Shown in pieces: positions 24,471-35,375 of a stretch of DNA of 64,000 nt. The position numbers were made by a program, and so were the translations under genes. Numbering within the stretch: position 1 is the first letter of the stretch; every line of letters starts with the position of its first letter. Location of the stretch: NCBI RefSeq assembly GCF_002288925.2, contig NW_022098001.1, positions 9,087,996 to 9,151,995 of the forward strand, written 5' to 3'. The notes below the pieces were generated by a model. That model ran no database searches. It saw only the letters and a list, made by a program, of their open reading frames with translations, and had not been told where the DNA came from. The DNA is from Delphinapterus leucas. Taxonomy: Eukaryota; Chordata; Mammalia; Artiodactyla; Monodontidae.

Positions 24471-24709
24471 CCTGTTACTTCCCTGCCAAAATGTGACTCT
24501 TTATAACCGGGTGGTATAAGGCCTATAGGCCTTGCTTCAAAAGAAGAACCCTCTGGCGTTCCATTAACCCAACAGGTCTTTTGGCTTATGCGTGGGTCAG
24601 TTCTCATGGCTGATTCCTAAATAATCTGATAATCTGGTTTCTATTCTTTGCTGATGCCTTGGTCATATGTTGCACCACTAATAAGTGGGCAGCCTTTCTA
24701 GCCCATAGC

Positions 24710-24710
<1 letters not shown>

Positions 24711-24743
<33 letters not shown>
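24711..24743 (+). repeat. (TG)n microsatellite
   Basis: An uninterrupted TG dinucleotide run of 33 bp. Confidence 0.98.
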
Positions 24744-24745
<2 letters not shown>

Positions 24746-25335
24746 CAGTTGATGAGCTTTGACCTGTGTTTCAGGTCAGTCAGCTTTGTTCCAGCTGTTC
24801 TAGATGAGCAGACACCGGTGCCTATAAGCTGTCCCCTCCCCGACACCCATGGCCAATGAAACAGTAGCAGCCAGGTCAGCTCCAGAAAGATGTAGAATTA
24901 GTCACATCTGGCCTGTGCTTTAAAGCAGAGTTGTGAGAGGCCTAACTAACCATCACCCTGTAGCCAAACTGTCTGATGAGTCTTTGTTCGACCAAAGTCC
25001 CAGATTCCTAGATGTCCCCCCACACTGCCCCAGTCCTTACTGGAACTAAAGCCCTCTTTACTTTTGCTGTGTCATCTAAGGTTCTGATTCCATTATGAAT
25101 CTCTCATCTGGTTCATAGAAGACACTTTTCAAGGAGCAATACATCTGCCCCCAGAATTTGGAAAGGCCTCCTTGATCTAAGATTTGCTCACCACTTATTT
25201 TCTTAAGAAGCCAATATCTAGAAGCCTTTTCCTACACATCACCCCAGGCCCCCCAGACTAGACCCTTTGCATATAGACCCTCCAAAGTGAACTAGCATTC
25301 ACCTTGCTCCTTGGACTTGATGATTTTGACTGCTG

Positions 25336-25379
25336 ACCTCTCCCTGATAGAGGCTAGCTTGCCTCTATCAGGGAGAGGT
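25336..25379. repeat. Perfect 19-bp inverted repeat (hairpin), 6-bp loop
   Basis: The left arm acctctccctgatagaggc (25,336-25,354) and right arm gcctctatcagggagaggt (25,361-25,379) are exact reverse complements around the loop tagctt. A three-copy tandem repeat follows at once. Such a perfect short hairpin in otherwise unique DNA suggests a template-switch mutation. The stem is shorter than a typical microRNA precursor. Confidence 0.95.
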
Positions 25380-25438
25380 TTAATTCATCTCCACTGCTTT
25401 AATTCATCTCCACGTTTGCTTTAATTCATCTCCACTGC
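25379..25438 (+). repeat. Three tandem copies of a 19-22 bp unit
   Basis: The units tttaattcatctccactgc (25,379-25,397), a 22-bp variant with an inserted 'gtt' near its end (25,398-25,419), and tttaattcatctccactgc again (25,420-25,438) lie head to tail, directly after the hairpin. Confidence 0.95.
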
Positions 25439-26915
25439 TCTCTCAGCCTCAATTACCACCCTCCTATCAGCTTGAGCCTGCTTCTGCACCAGGAGATGCT
25501 AAGTACTTGAGGCTCTGGGAAAGTGCCAATTATGATAACTAAAGAAAATGTGCAGCTGTGACACTGAGGGTGTGGTCAAAAGTGGAGCCTCTTCTCTGAC
25601 CCAAAGAAGGAGGGGGTACATTGTGCCAGGGGTAGATACCAGCTGCCCTTTCATCCTGTCTCCTGTAATGCATGCATTCAAGACCCAGTGCAGTCACCCT
25701 TAAAGCAGAGGGACTGAGGTCTCAGACTCTCACTACAGTATAGGATTCACACCTCAAACATTTGAAGGGCCTACCTGTTTGCTAGGATTTAGTTCTCAGT
25801 TTTCCCACAAATCTCTATAATAGCTCATTGTCAGACTGTATCAACAGCAATAAAGAGATGATATATTTGTGCTTCTGGCTCACATATTCTGTGTCCCTGA
25901 TGAAGAAATGCTGGCTTGAAGAGCAATGGTAAAGCAAAACCGTCAGTGATGGTCTCATCACCTTTCCAAACTTGTTTTGTGTGATGCCCTTTTCGTATTA
26001 CTTTAAAAAGAGGAACCAGATGTTTTCCTAAGGGGAAATTTCTAACACCTTCTTTCTGAAAAATAAGTCACTGGAATTGAGAGGCCATACACTCGGGATT
26101 TTCTAGGTTATGACCACAATAAAATAATGGATGACATCACCTATAGGAGAGAGGTTTTCATGAATCAATGCAGTAAATAGAGTATAAGAAGTAATTACTA
26201 AATCTAACAGGAAATTTTCTAGTTCCTAGATACTGGGACAATCTTCCTTACCAATCCAAAATTAGTAGATCAGAAAATTAAAATAATTTTTCTTTATATT
26301 TGCTAGCCAGTCTAAGATTAAAACTGAAAAACCAAGCTTAGATGTGTGTGACTTTTTCAGAGCAAAATAGAAAGTACCTGGAAGGCAATCCAAATAAAAT
26401 CATTTAAAAAGAAGTAATGCTGACATATCTGCCGAGGAACTGTTCACCAGAATGTTTAGACCGGGTCCAAGAACGTCAATCCCCTGGCTCCTATTCTGAT
26501 TGTTTTGGGACAGAACACAAATTTCAAAAGGAAAAAACACAAGATAGCATTCAAAGAAACTCTGCCAATCCTGAATTTGAAGATATTAGCAAATGTATTC
26601 AGTGTTTTTTCATCAAAGTACAGCTTTGATTTAATACAGACTGTTTAAAGGATTTAAGAGAAATATCATTTATTTCAGAATAAAAACTAATGAGAATGAT
26701 AGGGAGTAAGGTCTTAGAAGAAGGAAGGGAATGAATTCAAGGACTCATGGGAAAGGATGTAAGATTGGCTCATCTTCTGAGACAGGAGGAAAAATAAGAA
26801 ATACTTGAGTAAGAGACAGAGAGAGATGACACAGAGAAAGGGAAGATGAGAGGGTTGATGATTCCCTAAAGGCCTGGATGTTTCCAGTAAAGCAATAAGG
26901 GCAGGAAGCTACCTT
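25439..26915. other. No gene recognised
   Basis: Unique-looking sequence. ORFs at 25,499-25,681 and 26,417-26,629 are short and unsupported. Confidence 0.45.
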
Positions 26916-26919
26916 TTTC

Positions 26920-27060
26920 CCTCGCTAGACTGTAAGATCTGTTAGGGCAGGGACAGGATCTGTTTTGTCCCCTACCGTATTACCCTGCCACTTAGCACAG
27001 TGCATGGCACATCGTTGATTCTCAATTAGTATTCGTTGAATAAAATGAATGAAAGAGTGT
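26920..27060 (+). repeat. L2 LINE 3' terminus
   Basis: Classic L2 end: 'agactgtaagatctgttagg', 'gcagggacaggatctgtttt', 'cttagcacagtgcatggcac', and 'gttgaataaaatgaatgaa'. Confidence 0.88.
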
Positions 27061-28150
27061 GGGCACTAGGGACTTAGAAGAGTGGGACATGCTGGGAATG
27101 GCTATGTTAGGAATCAACCAGAAATGAAGAATGTGGTTGCTAATCTGAGGTTAGGTGGTATGCATTTAAATTGAATCAGCATTTCTCTGAAATTCAGAAG
27201 CAAGAACAGAAAAGCAGACAGACGGGAACTGGCGTAACAAGAGAACAGAATGGAAAAAGGATAAGAGGGTCTAGTATGCCTGCGAGAGTGCTGAAGGTCA
27301 GGCTGAAAATGGGGTCAAGGATGGGGACAGACTGAAAGCAACAATAGATTGCCAAGGTCACAAGATTACAAATACTTCTGAGTACTTTAGGCAAAGAGCC
27401 CCTTTAAAACACCAGTGTAGCATATAGCTTTGTAATAGGCTGAGCATCCAGTTCAAATTTTTACTCTAAATTCTGTGAATATTCAGACATGAATTGTGTC
27501 TTATAGCCCAAATTCTTGTAGCCCAGTGTGTTCATTAAATGAATAAAAAAGGGAGGAGAAAAAGAAAGAAGACATGATTGACATGTGTTATGTCTATTAA
27601 AATTATGAGCTACTCAGATTTTTTGTGTCTATAAGTGTATATAAGTATTTGGGGGTGTATGTGTAATACTGTTCACAAATACACATTCCATCATAAACAT
27701 CCCCAGATATTTTCTGCAGTATTGGGGTTGATAGCAATGATTGGAAAATCTGTCAATTAATTGAGTTCTGCTCTATCTTCTGTGTGGTAGGATGGAGCCA
27801 AGATCTGGTAAATACTGGGCTTGAAGACCCAGGGGACAGGCTGGAGATTTGGAATTGCTGAGGACAGAGAACCAGAACCAAATTCCTTGTCCAGAGCCCA
27901 GTTACTGAAAGGAAAGGGCCTAGAAATGACACAGTTTCACCAGGATCAAAGACCGTGGCACCAGCCAGGTCAAACAGAGGGACAAATTGGCAGGTACCAT
28001 ATAGAAAGTCAAAATCCAGAATTACTATGTATTTGCCTCTTTGGAAGGCCCCCAACGTCAAACCCTTTGCTAAAACCCGTCAGCTGTTAAAGTTCTCTGC
28101 CTTCAGTATCAAACATATCAATATTTTCCCTTCTAGGATTTTCTATTTAA
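27061..28150. other. No gene recognised
   Basis: The overlapping short ORFs on both strands at 27,753-28,182 have no recognisable domain and no splice context that I trust. Confidence 0.45.
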
Positions 28151-28382
28151 AAGGTGAATCTTGGGCTTCCCTGATGGCGTAGTGGTTGGGAGTCCGCCTG
28201 CCGATGCAGGGGACACGGGTTTGCGCCCCGGTCCGGGAAGATCCCACATGCTGCGGAGCGGCTGGGCCCATGAGCCATGGTCGCTGAGCCTGCGCGTCCG
28301 GAGCCTGTGCTCCGCAACGGGAGAGGCCGCAACAGTGAGAGGCCCGTGTACCGCAAAAAAAAAAAAAAAAAAGGTGAATCTT
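28151..28382 (+). mobile_element. CHRS-type SINE, young-looking
   Basis: A full-length plus-strand CHRS runs from gggcttccctgatggcg (28,163) to a pure A-tail ending at 28,370. It has a perfect 12-bp target duplication, aaggtgaatctt, at 28,151-28,162 and 28,371-28,382. The intact A-tail and duplication suggest relative youth. Confidence 0.96.
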
Positions 28383-30005
28383 TGGAATTAATTTTCTTAT
28401 CACCTCTTCTTGAAATGTTATTATAAATTCTTTTAATTTTGTTCATGTCGTTTCTTCTGCAAATACATGTACTCATATACTTAGGATTCTCAGGTTGGAA
28501 ATTCTTCACTTGTGAAATATCAATGCAAAGGTACATTAGAAGCCTAACTAAGAGAAACAGTGACTCATTGTCAGATGGGAGTGAGGTGGGAGAAGAGAAT
28601 GAAAGGAACTTCCACTCTCCTCCAGATATCCTAAGTCTTCAAAACTTAGGAAAGTTTTGAATGTTTCAATGTTTCAAGGGAATCCATTGTTCATTTAAAA
28701 GGAAAACAAAAACTCTACACTTGTTTTCCTATTGGGTCTATAAATCAGTAAAATATTAAGGTGGAAACAAAAGAAATACCTCTTTGCAATTGATCATCTA
28801 CTTCAGTCATACAAGTCCTTGTATTTGATTGTGTTGCAGATTTATGCTTCTAAAAATAGTATGTCTCAAGTATTCTTTCTAAATCCCAAAGTGCTTGCTA
28901 CTAAATTATTTTTCCTCTATTCAATGCTGAATCACAGAGAAGATAATTTAAAAGATCTCATGTGATGTATGGAACCAACATTGTACAAAATCTGGATCGG
29001 GCACCCTCCTGTTCTCGGTAAAAAATGAATTATCATACAACTTTACTGTGTGGGAATTTTTATTTGAACAAAGCCATCTCAAAATCACTGCACTGTAGCA
29101 ATTGTTTAGTTTCCCCCTCATGTCCTTGAGATATATTGTTTAAAGTTTTTGCTTTTATCACAGAATATAAAACAATTTGAGATGGAATACAGATCTCTGG
29201 CCCTGAGACTTCAGATATTTTTCTCCCTCGCTCAGTTATCCAACTGGTTTCAAATCTTATTCTCTTTGATCATGGACAAGAATGTTGGCTTGGCACAGTC
29301 ATTTTAGCTCCAAACTTGTGTGTTGTTTTTTTTTTTTGCCGACTCCCAAGTATGAATTTCAACAAGTTAACAAAGTTAAATTCTCCCCTCTAGCCCTAAA
29401 TGTCAGTTGATGCATTCAAGGTATGACATGTCATCTCTTGTCCATCTTTTTATATCGTATAGACTTTTCAATTAGCCATTTTGAATTCCAGCCACATTTG
29501 CTAGGAAATAACTGTTTAAATACATCCTCTCCTAACACATTTCTGATGGGATTCCCCTGGCAAAGGTAGATGGGATTTTAAAAATTGGAACCATACTAGA
29601 AACAGAATTGTTTTTGGTAATTGCTGATGAGTTTCCTGGCTAGCATACGTGGAGCTGAAGTGACAGTTCCATTGAACAGCATGGATGGCAGAAAAGGGTG
29701 AAAGATGGCACCTGCAGAACAGCTGTCCACTCCCAGTAGGGCTTCGTTCGGACTTAGTTGTCTCTCCCCAGTGTTTTCTCCCTGCTTAAATGTTTTGTAT
29801 CTTCTTACTGTTTCAGTGCTGAGATTCTGCCAAAAATACTAAACACGATTTGAAAGGAAAAGAAAAACATAGAGATAAAACTTCCCAACATCGTATTACA
29901 GGGAGGAATAACATTTTCTTTCTTCCTTACAATTCTATTTTCCTATGACAGACTATCTTCAATAAAAGCCACTGAATCCAATATCCACTCATCTTAAAAT
30001 AATAC
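28383..30005. other. No gene recognised
   Basis: A 1.6-kb stretch of unique A+T-rich DNA with almost no repeats except a T-run near 29,328-29,338. Confidence 0.5.
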
Positions 30006-30009
30006 TATT

Positions 30010-30145
30010 GATAACAGCTAATATTTACTGAGCTATTACTAAGTGCCAGGTACAGTGCTAAATGCTTTACCTTTATTATTTCATCTAATGCTCCCAGAAA
30101 CTCTAAGAGGGAGATATTTTTATTACCCTCACTATAAAGATGAAA
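30010..30145 (-). repeat. MIR3-like fragment
   Basis: Reverse MIR tail: 'taatatttactgagctatta', 'agtgccaggtacagtgctaa', then 'tattacc'. Confidence 0.65.
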
Positions 30146-30339
30146 CAGATATAATGGAACCTTGATCTATGAGTATTTTTCTGCCTGTACTAGTAATTTT
30201 AGACCTTTTATTGGAAGGCCTCTGAGAATCCAAGTGCACACATGTATTTTTTCACCCACTGAATATGAATACCTACAAGTATAATCAAAGTGGAAGGGGG
30301 CCACAAGATAGGTTATAGTATTTTTAAGCTTTTAAAAGA

Positions 30340-30790
30340 GTATCTTTAGTAATTCTGCTTCTACGTATATACCCCAGAGAAACTCTCCCATTATACCAAA
30401 AGAGATATGTATAAGAATGCTCATTTATATAGCAGTTAAAATGAATAAACTAGATTTTCATGTATCAACATGGATAGATCTTAAAAACAATGTTGTGTAG
30501 GGAAAAAAAAGACTATAGAATGATATGAATTTATAATATCATTTATGTAAAAAATATAATATCATTTAGTAAAACTGATGTTTGGAACATAAAACAACAG
30601 AATATGTTATTTGGAAATAAGCATTTTTATAGTAAAAGGATAAAAATGTGAGCCAGAAAGGTAGAACTTTCAGGATAACAGTTACCTTGGGAGGAAAGGA
30701 ATAGGATGGGGGGAAGGTACAAAGTAGGCTTCAACTCTTTGTCTCATTTCTTTTGCTATAGAAAATAATACAAATATGAGAATATGTTAA
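30340..30790 (+). repeat. Old L1 3' end relic
   Basis: Degenerate L1 ORF2/3' UTR: 'aattctgcttctacgtatat', 'caacatggatagatcttaaa' and 'ggataacagttaccttggga'. No open frame survives. Confidence 0.6.
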
Positions 30791-31129
30791 CATTTGTTCT
30801 GTCAAGAACTACATGAGTCTGCTACCTTATTTTCTGAAAAATTTTTATATTTTAAAAATAATTCCATCTTAAACACAAATAGGTATATTCACGCTGGAAA
30901 AGGGCAGGGATCACTATACAGAGCATTATCTCCATAATTTGGGGGTAAAATTTTTCTGAAGCAGATTTAACTAGGTGCCCAATTTATTTATAAAATAACT
31001 CAGTATACCATCCATAGAACAGCTAGCTTTGAGTCTTATAAATTCAGTGCAACCTCCAAACTAAACTAGTTATAAAATGTATTCTTCAGTAATTTCATTA
31101 TGGTGAATTTTGTGGTTTTATATTAGCTG

Positions 31130-31440
31130 CAAACCGCAAGGAGCCAGCCCCCAAGATCCCTGCAATATTATCAAGGCCAACAGAAAGAACAGTTGTCTGG
31201 GGACTGTTACGGGCCACACGCTTCTGGCCAAAGACTCCTCTTCGTGGGTCATCATTATTACCTGGACTGTACATCCCCAAATCTGACTCCCTGGCCACCC
31301 CTCTTCCTTTCCCTTTCTTCATCTCCAACAGCACAGGATTTCACTGTGAAGGTAAGCCCTCCTGATTGCTATCTAACTAGGCCATGTGGTTTCGGTAGTG
31401 AGCGTTCTTCATTACATGATTTGGTATAAGGTTCTGGGCC
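31130..31440 (+). other. Unique segment with a candidate micro-exon
   Basis: A pyrimidine-rich tract (about 31,300-31,324) leads to two possible acceptors (AG at 31,331 and 31,335). A strong donor-like GAAG|GTAAGC follows at 31,351/31,352, so a 16- or 20-nt exon is possible. Upstream sequence ('gcaaaccgcaaggagccagc') is more GC-rich than its surroundings and might instead be a fragment of an unrecognised LTR. No reading frame links it to anything else here. Confidence 0.2.
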
Positions 31441-31744
31441 ATAGCTAAAAATATTTCAGCTTGAAAATTAATCTGATCTCTTGTTTGTTTTCTTTTGTTT
31501 GGAATATTTTCACTTTTTAGACAATAATGTAGTTGAAGAATGCTATACCCAGCATTACTTAAAGTGCTATTTATTTGTTAACATTATATTTTGTAAGTGA
31601 GAAAAGTATTCCTCGTGTACATTTAAAAATAATCCCCTTCAGTTATATAACTAGCAATCAGTACCAGTTTGTTTGTGGGCATGTGTTCATATACATTTTT
31701 TATACCTGCCTTGTTTCAAATAGCATAAAAGCTGGGTTACAGAT

Positions 31745-31774
31745 ATAGATAGATAGATAGATAGATAGATAGAG
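31745..31774 (+). repeat. (GATA)n microsatellite
   Basis: About seven consecutive GATA units. Confidence 0.95.
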
Positions 31775-32312
31775 ATATAAATAACACCAGAAAAATTAAA
31801 TCTGCATTCAGTGAAGACATGGAAACAGAGGATTTAAGTCAGGAGTGAGTTAAGTATGTAAAGTGCATCCTGTTCAATATTATACACAGGCAGGAAGGAT
31901 GCCTCATACATGGCTCTAAGCTTCCTCGCAGCCAAGGAAAATACTGTCAGTCCCACAATTGGCTATCCAGAAAACAAAACAAATGGGGATAATACACAAG
32001 GGAAACACAACTATACCAGGTGCTAAAACTAAAGAAAAACATTTTCCAGATATTGTTAGAGTAAATATAGCAATAAATTTCATGGTGCTTTCTTATAAAT
32101 CCTTTAATATAGGCCCAAAGTATGATACCAAAGTAAGTTCATTAAGAAATCAGAGGGAAGAAAGGAACCACGGCATGGAGGCTGGGAAGGTAGGAAAGGG
32201 GTAGCATAGGCACAATCCAGGGGCTATGGCATTGCAACTGTTGGTCTTGACATGAGGCTCATTACCAGGATGACCATATAATTTATTGTCTAACCCAGGC
32301 CCCTTTGAGTGT

Positions 32313-32463
32313 GAAAGGTGGTACTATTGGGACTTCCCTGGTGGTTCAGTGGTTAAGACTCCAAGCTCCCACAGCAGGGGGCACGAGTTCGATCCCTGGT
32401 TGGGGAACTAAGATCCTGCATGTCCCGCAGCATGGCCAAAAAAAAAAGAAAGGTGGTACTATT
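32313..32463 (+). mobile_element. Short tRNA-derived SINE (CHR-2-like)
   Basis: The head gacttccctggtggttcag is followed by 'gagttcgatccctggttggg' (B-box region) and an A-tail. It is about 119 bp long (32,329-32,447). A perfect 16-bp target duplication, gaaaggtggtactatt, flanks it at 32,313-32,328 and 32,448-32,463. It differs from CHRS and CHR-1 in its body ('aactaagatcctgcatgtcc'). Confidence 0.93.
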
Positions 32464-32779
32464 AATTAAGCCCACACACAGGTATAAGCCTGGAGTGTCC
32501 TGAGCCACCTGGGATATACAATTACACTAGGTCCTTGTTCCTCACCCAGTGACATCCTGCTCCCATTGCAGCCCACCACTGTGGACCTTGTCAGCCAAAC
32601 TCATTCTGTCCAACCTGGAGTGAGTCTAACCAGCTCTAGTTATAGGCGACTCTGGGGGGTTCTGGCCCAGGTCACCAGCATGGGGTTGGCTTGCTCATGA
32701 GTCAGCCAAAGAGGCAAGGTAATCAAGAAAGACTGGAGTAAGCAACGGGCAATGTCATAATGGCTGAAGCACTTAAGCT

Positions 32780-32890
32780 ATAGTTCTCAAACATGTGATA
32801 TTAATTACCCAGGAATCTATCTTAGTAAGCACCCCAGGTGATTCTAGCAATGATGCTTCTAGCCTAGGCTTTGAGAAATACCACCTTAAA
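32780..32890 (+). repeat. MER5A-like hAT fragment
   Basis: 'tagttctcaaacatgtgat', 'accccaggtgattctagcaa', and 'aggctttgagaaatacc' resemble the ends of MER5A-type non-autonomous hAT elements. Confidence 0.45.
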
Positions 32891-33224
32891 GGCTTATTAA
32901 ATAGCCCTTCAGGGAGTCTAACCTTCCTACAAGGAAGAGTACCTTGGGTGGGCTTTGGGGAGGATACAGTGCCAGTTCCCCTGTGCAAGGTCAGAGCAGT
33001 GAGATAGGTGGATCAGAGCCGCTCAGCGTTCAGCTACCTGAATGACTTTTCCATTGAGAGGCCTAGGTTCTCAATTTGGACGAGAAAAGGTCTTTCCTCT
33101 CCAGATTCTCTATATGGTCCTAACAATTAAGAGAACCACTCAAGCCGGGACACAGACTACCCCATTTTTTAAAATCCTAGCTGGACTATCTCCCACTCTA
33201 GTGAGTTTCCCTTTACCTAGAAAT

Positions 33225-33545
33225 AGTAGCTAACATTTACTGATGATTTGCTACGTGCCAAGCCTAAGTGTCGTATCTGCATTTACTCATTTAGTCCTGA
33301 GAACAACCCAATGGGAGAGGTACTGTTTTCACCCCCATTTGATGGTGGGGCATGTTGAGCACACCCAAGGGGAAATGTACACAGTGTGGTCTCTGTCTGA
33401 GGCACCCTTGTGGTAATGCAGGCCACAACCTTCACAGTCTGACACACTGGGCCCAACGTTGTGGGTCATAGAAGTTTGGTAAATTTCCCAAGGTCCCGCA
33501 GCTAGAACCCAGGTTCTGAAATCTCATAGATGAGGAAAAGGAGGG
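33225..33545 (-). repeat. MIR-type SINE, interrupted
   Basis: Reverse MIR blocks 'tagctaacatttactgatga' and 'atgggagaggtactgttttc' are followed about 150 bp later by 'tttcccaaggtcccgcagct' and 'agatgaggaaaaggaggga'. Unrelated sequence lies between them. Confidence 0.55.
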
Positions 33546-34439
33546 AACTGGCTAAGAAGACATTTCTATGACCTGCCAGGAAGGGAACTGGACCAATTTG
33601 GGAATCAATGTATGTAAACACAAAAGGACAGGTAAGAGTGAGCAGTTAGGAAGTAGCACATTCCAGTGAACCAACTGTGGCAACTGAGAATCTCCCAAGT
33701 CTTCCTGGATGAGGTCCCAAGACTGCCTCCCCAAACCGTGTTAAATGATGATGGTGAAAAGAAAACCTAAGCTCCCCTTCCTGGTTGCATATTTTCCAAT
33801 GAAATGACCCTAAGGCTGAGCTTCTTGCTTCCAATGTCCTGTCCGGTGTTCCTACAACATGTTTTTATCACAGTTTTGGCCCTTGTATTAGAGTGATTTT
33901 CTATGTGTCTGTTTCCTTGCCAAGTTTACAAGTTTCTTGAAAGCAGGGACAATACTTTACCATATTTGTATCTCTCATTGCCCAGGGAAGGCATGCCACA
34001 TGTGCATGGCTAGGCATCTTTGATTGCTTCCTTCTTCTCTTCCTTATGTGTCAGGATTAAGCTACCTGACTTCAAAGTGTAGTGGAAAAGACCTACAAAA
34101 ATAATGAAGTGCTTTACACAGAAAATTATAGATAGGCACAGGATTGCTGTGGAGCCAGAGAAGATGGGCTCAGCTTAGCCTGTGAGGGCCAGCGAAGGTT
34201 GATAAATTGAGCTAGACAGAGAGAAGGGAGGGGGCGCTCTAGGCAGAGTAGATGGCATGTGCAAAGAAAAGAAGATGCTCATGTGTGAGAGAGAGAGTAA
34301 AGAAGGAGAGGAAGGGAGAAAGGAGAGAGGATTTTTGGTACTGCAAGCAGCTTTGTGTGGTTGAAGAAGTTTTCACTTTGACTGTGTCACCAATGGAGAG
34401 GGCTGGGGTAGGGATGGGAGAAGGGTAGGAGCTCTGGAG

Positions 34440-34640
34440 CCAGACAGCCTGCATGGTCCAAATCCCAGCTCTGCCACTTACCAGCTATGTAACTTTGTGC
34501 AAATGACAACCTCTCAAGCCTCAGATCCTCATTTGTTAATGGGATAATAATAGCACCTACCTTTTGGGACTCATAATTAAATGGCCTAATACTTATAAAG
34601 CACTTAAAACAGTGCCTGTCATATAATATGCATTCAATAA
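34440..34640 (+). repeat. MIR SINE, nearly complete
   Basis: MIR from 'ctggagccagacagcctgca' through 'agctctgccacttaccagct', 'gggataataatagcaccta', and 'acagtgcctgtcatataata'. Confidence 0.92.
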
Positions 34641-34980
34641 AGAGTAGTTATTATTGTAACCCCATTGCTCTCTTTCTCTCATTCCCTACTTTTACTCAAT
34701 TCCAAGTAAGTCTTATCAATTCTTCCTCTAAAACAAATACCAAGACCATCCTCTTTTGTCACCACCTTGGTCCAAAGAACTATGATTTCTTTCCTGGATT
34801 CTTGTAGTAGCCTCCTAACTGCTCTCCCTGTTTCTATTCTTGCTCTGTTACAATCTGATCCACAAAACAATTAGAGTGATCCTTTTCAAAGGTAAATTGG
34901 GTGTCACTCCACTTAAAAATCTGTTGTTTCTCATCACACATCATCCCAACCATTTAGAATTCTTATCATGACCTTAAAAG

Positions 34981-35207
34981 GCCTTAAATAGGGCTTCCCT
35001 GGTGGCGTAGTGGTTGAGAGTCCGCCTGCCGATGCAGGGGACACGGGTTCGTGCCCCGGTCCGGGAAGATCCCACATGCTGCACGGAGTGGCTGGGCCCA
35101 CGAGCCATGGATGCTGAGCCTGTGCGTCCGGAGCCTGTGCTCCGCAACGGGAGAGGCCACAACAGTGAGAGGCGCACGTACTGAAAAAAAAAAAAAAGTC
35201 TTAAATA
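34981..35207 (+). mobile_element. CHRS-type SINE
   Basis: A full-length CHRS runs from gggcttccctggtggcg (34,991) to the A-tail end at 35,197. The 10-bp target duplication has one mismatch (gccttaaata / gtcttaaata). Near the middle the copy reads 'gctgcacggagtggctggg', slightly different from its relatives. Confidence 0.95.
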
Positions 35208-35375
35208 ATCTGGCTGCCTCTAACCTCTCTAAAACTACATCACATTCCCTCTTACTCACCATGCTTCAGCCTCTAGTTGCCTTGAACTTGGCAAGTTTGT
35301 CTTGCTAGAACCTTTGCATCTGCTGTTCTCTCTGCCTTCCCCACCCCGTAACTTGTTTGCCTCCTTCTTGTCTTG

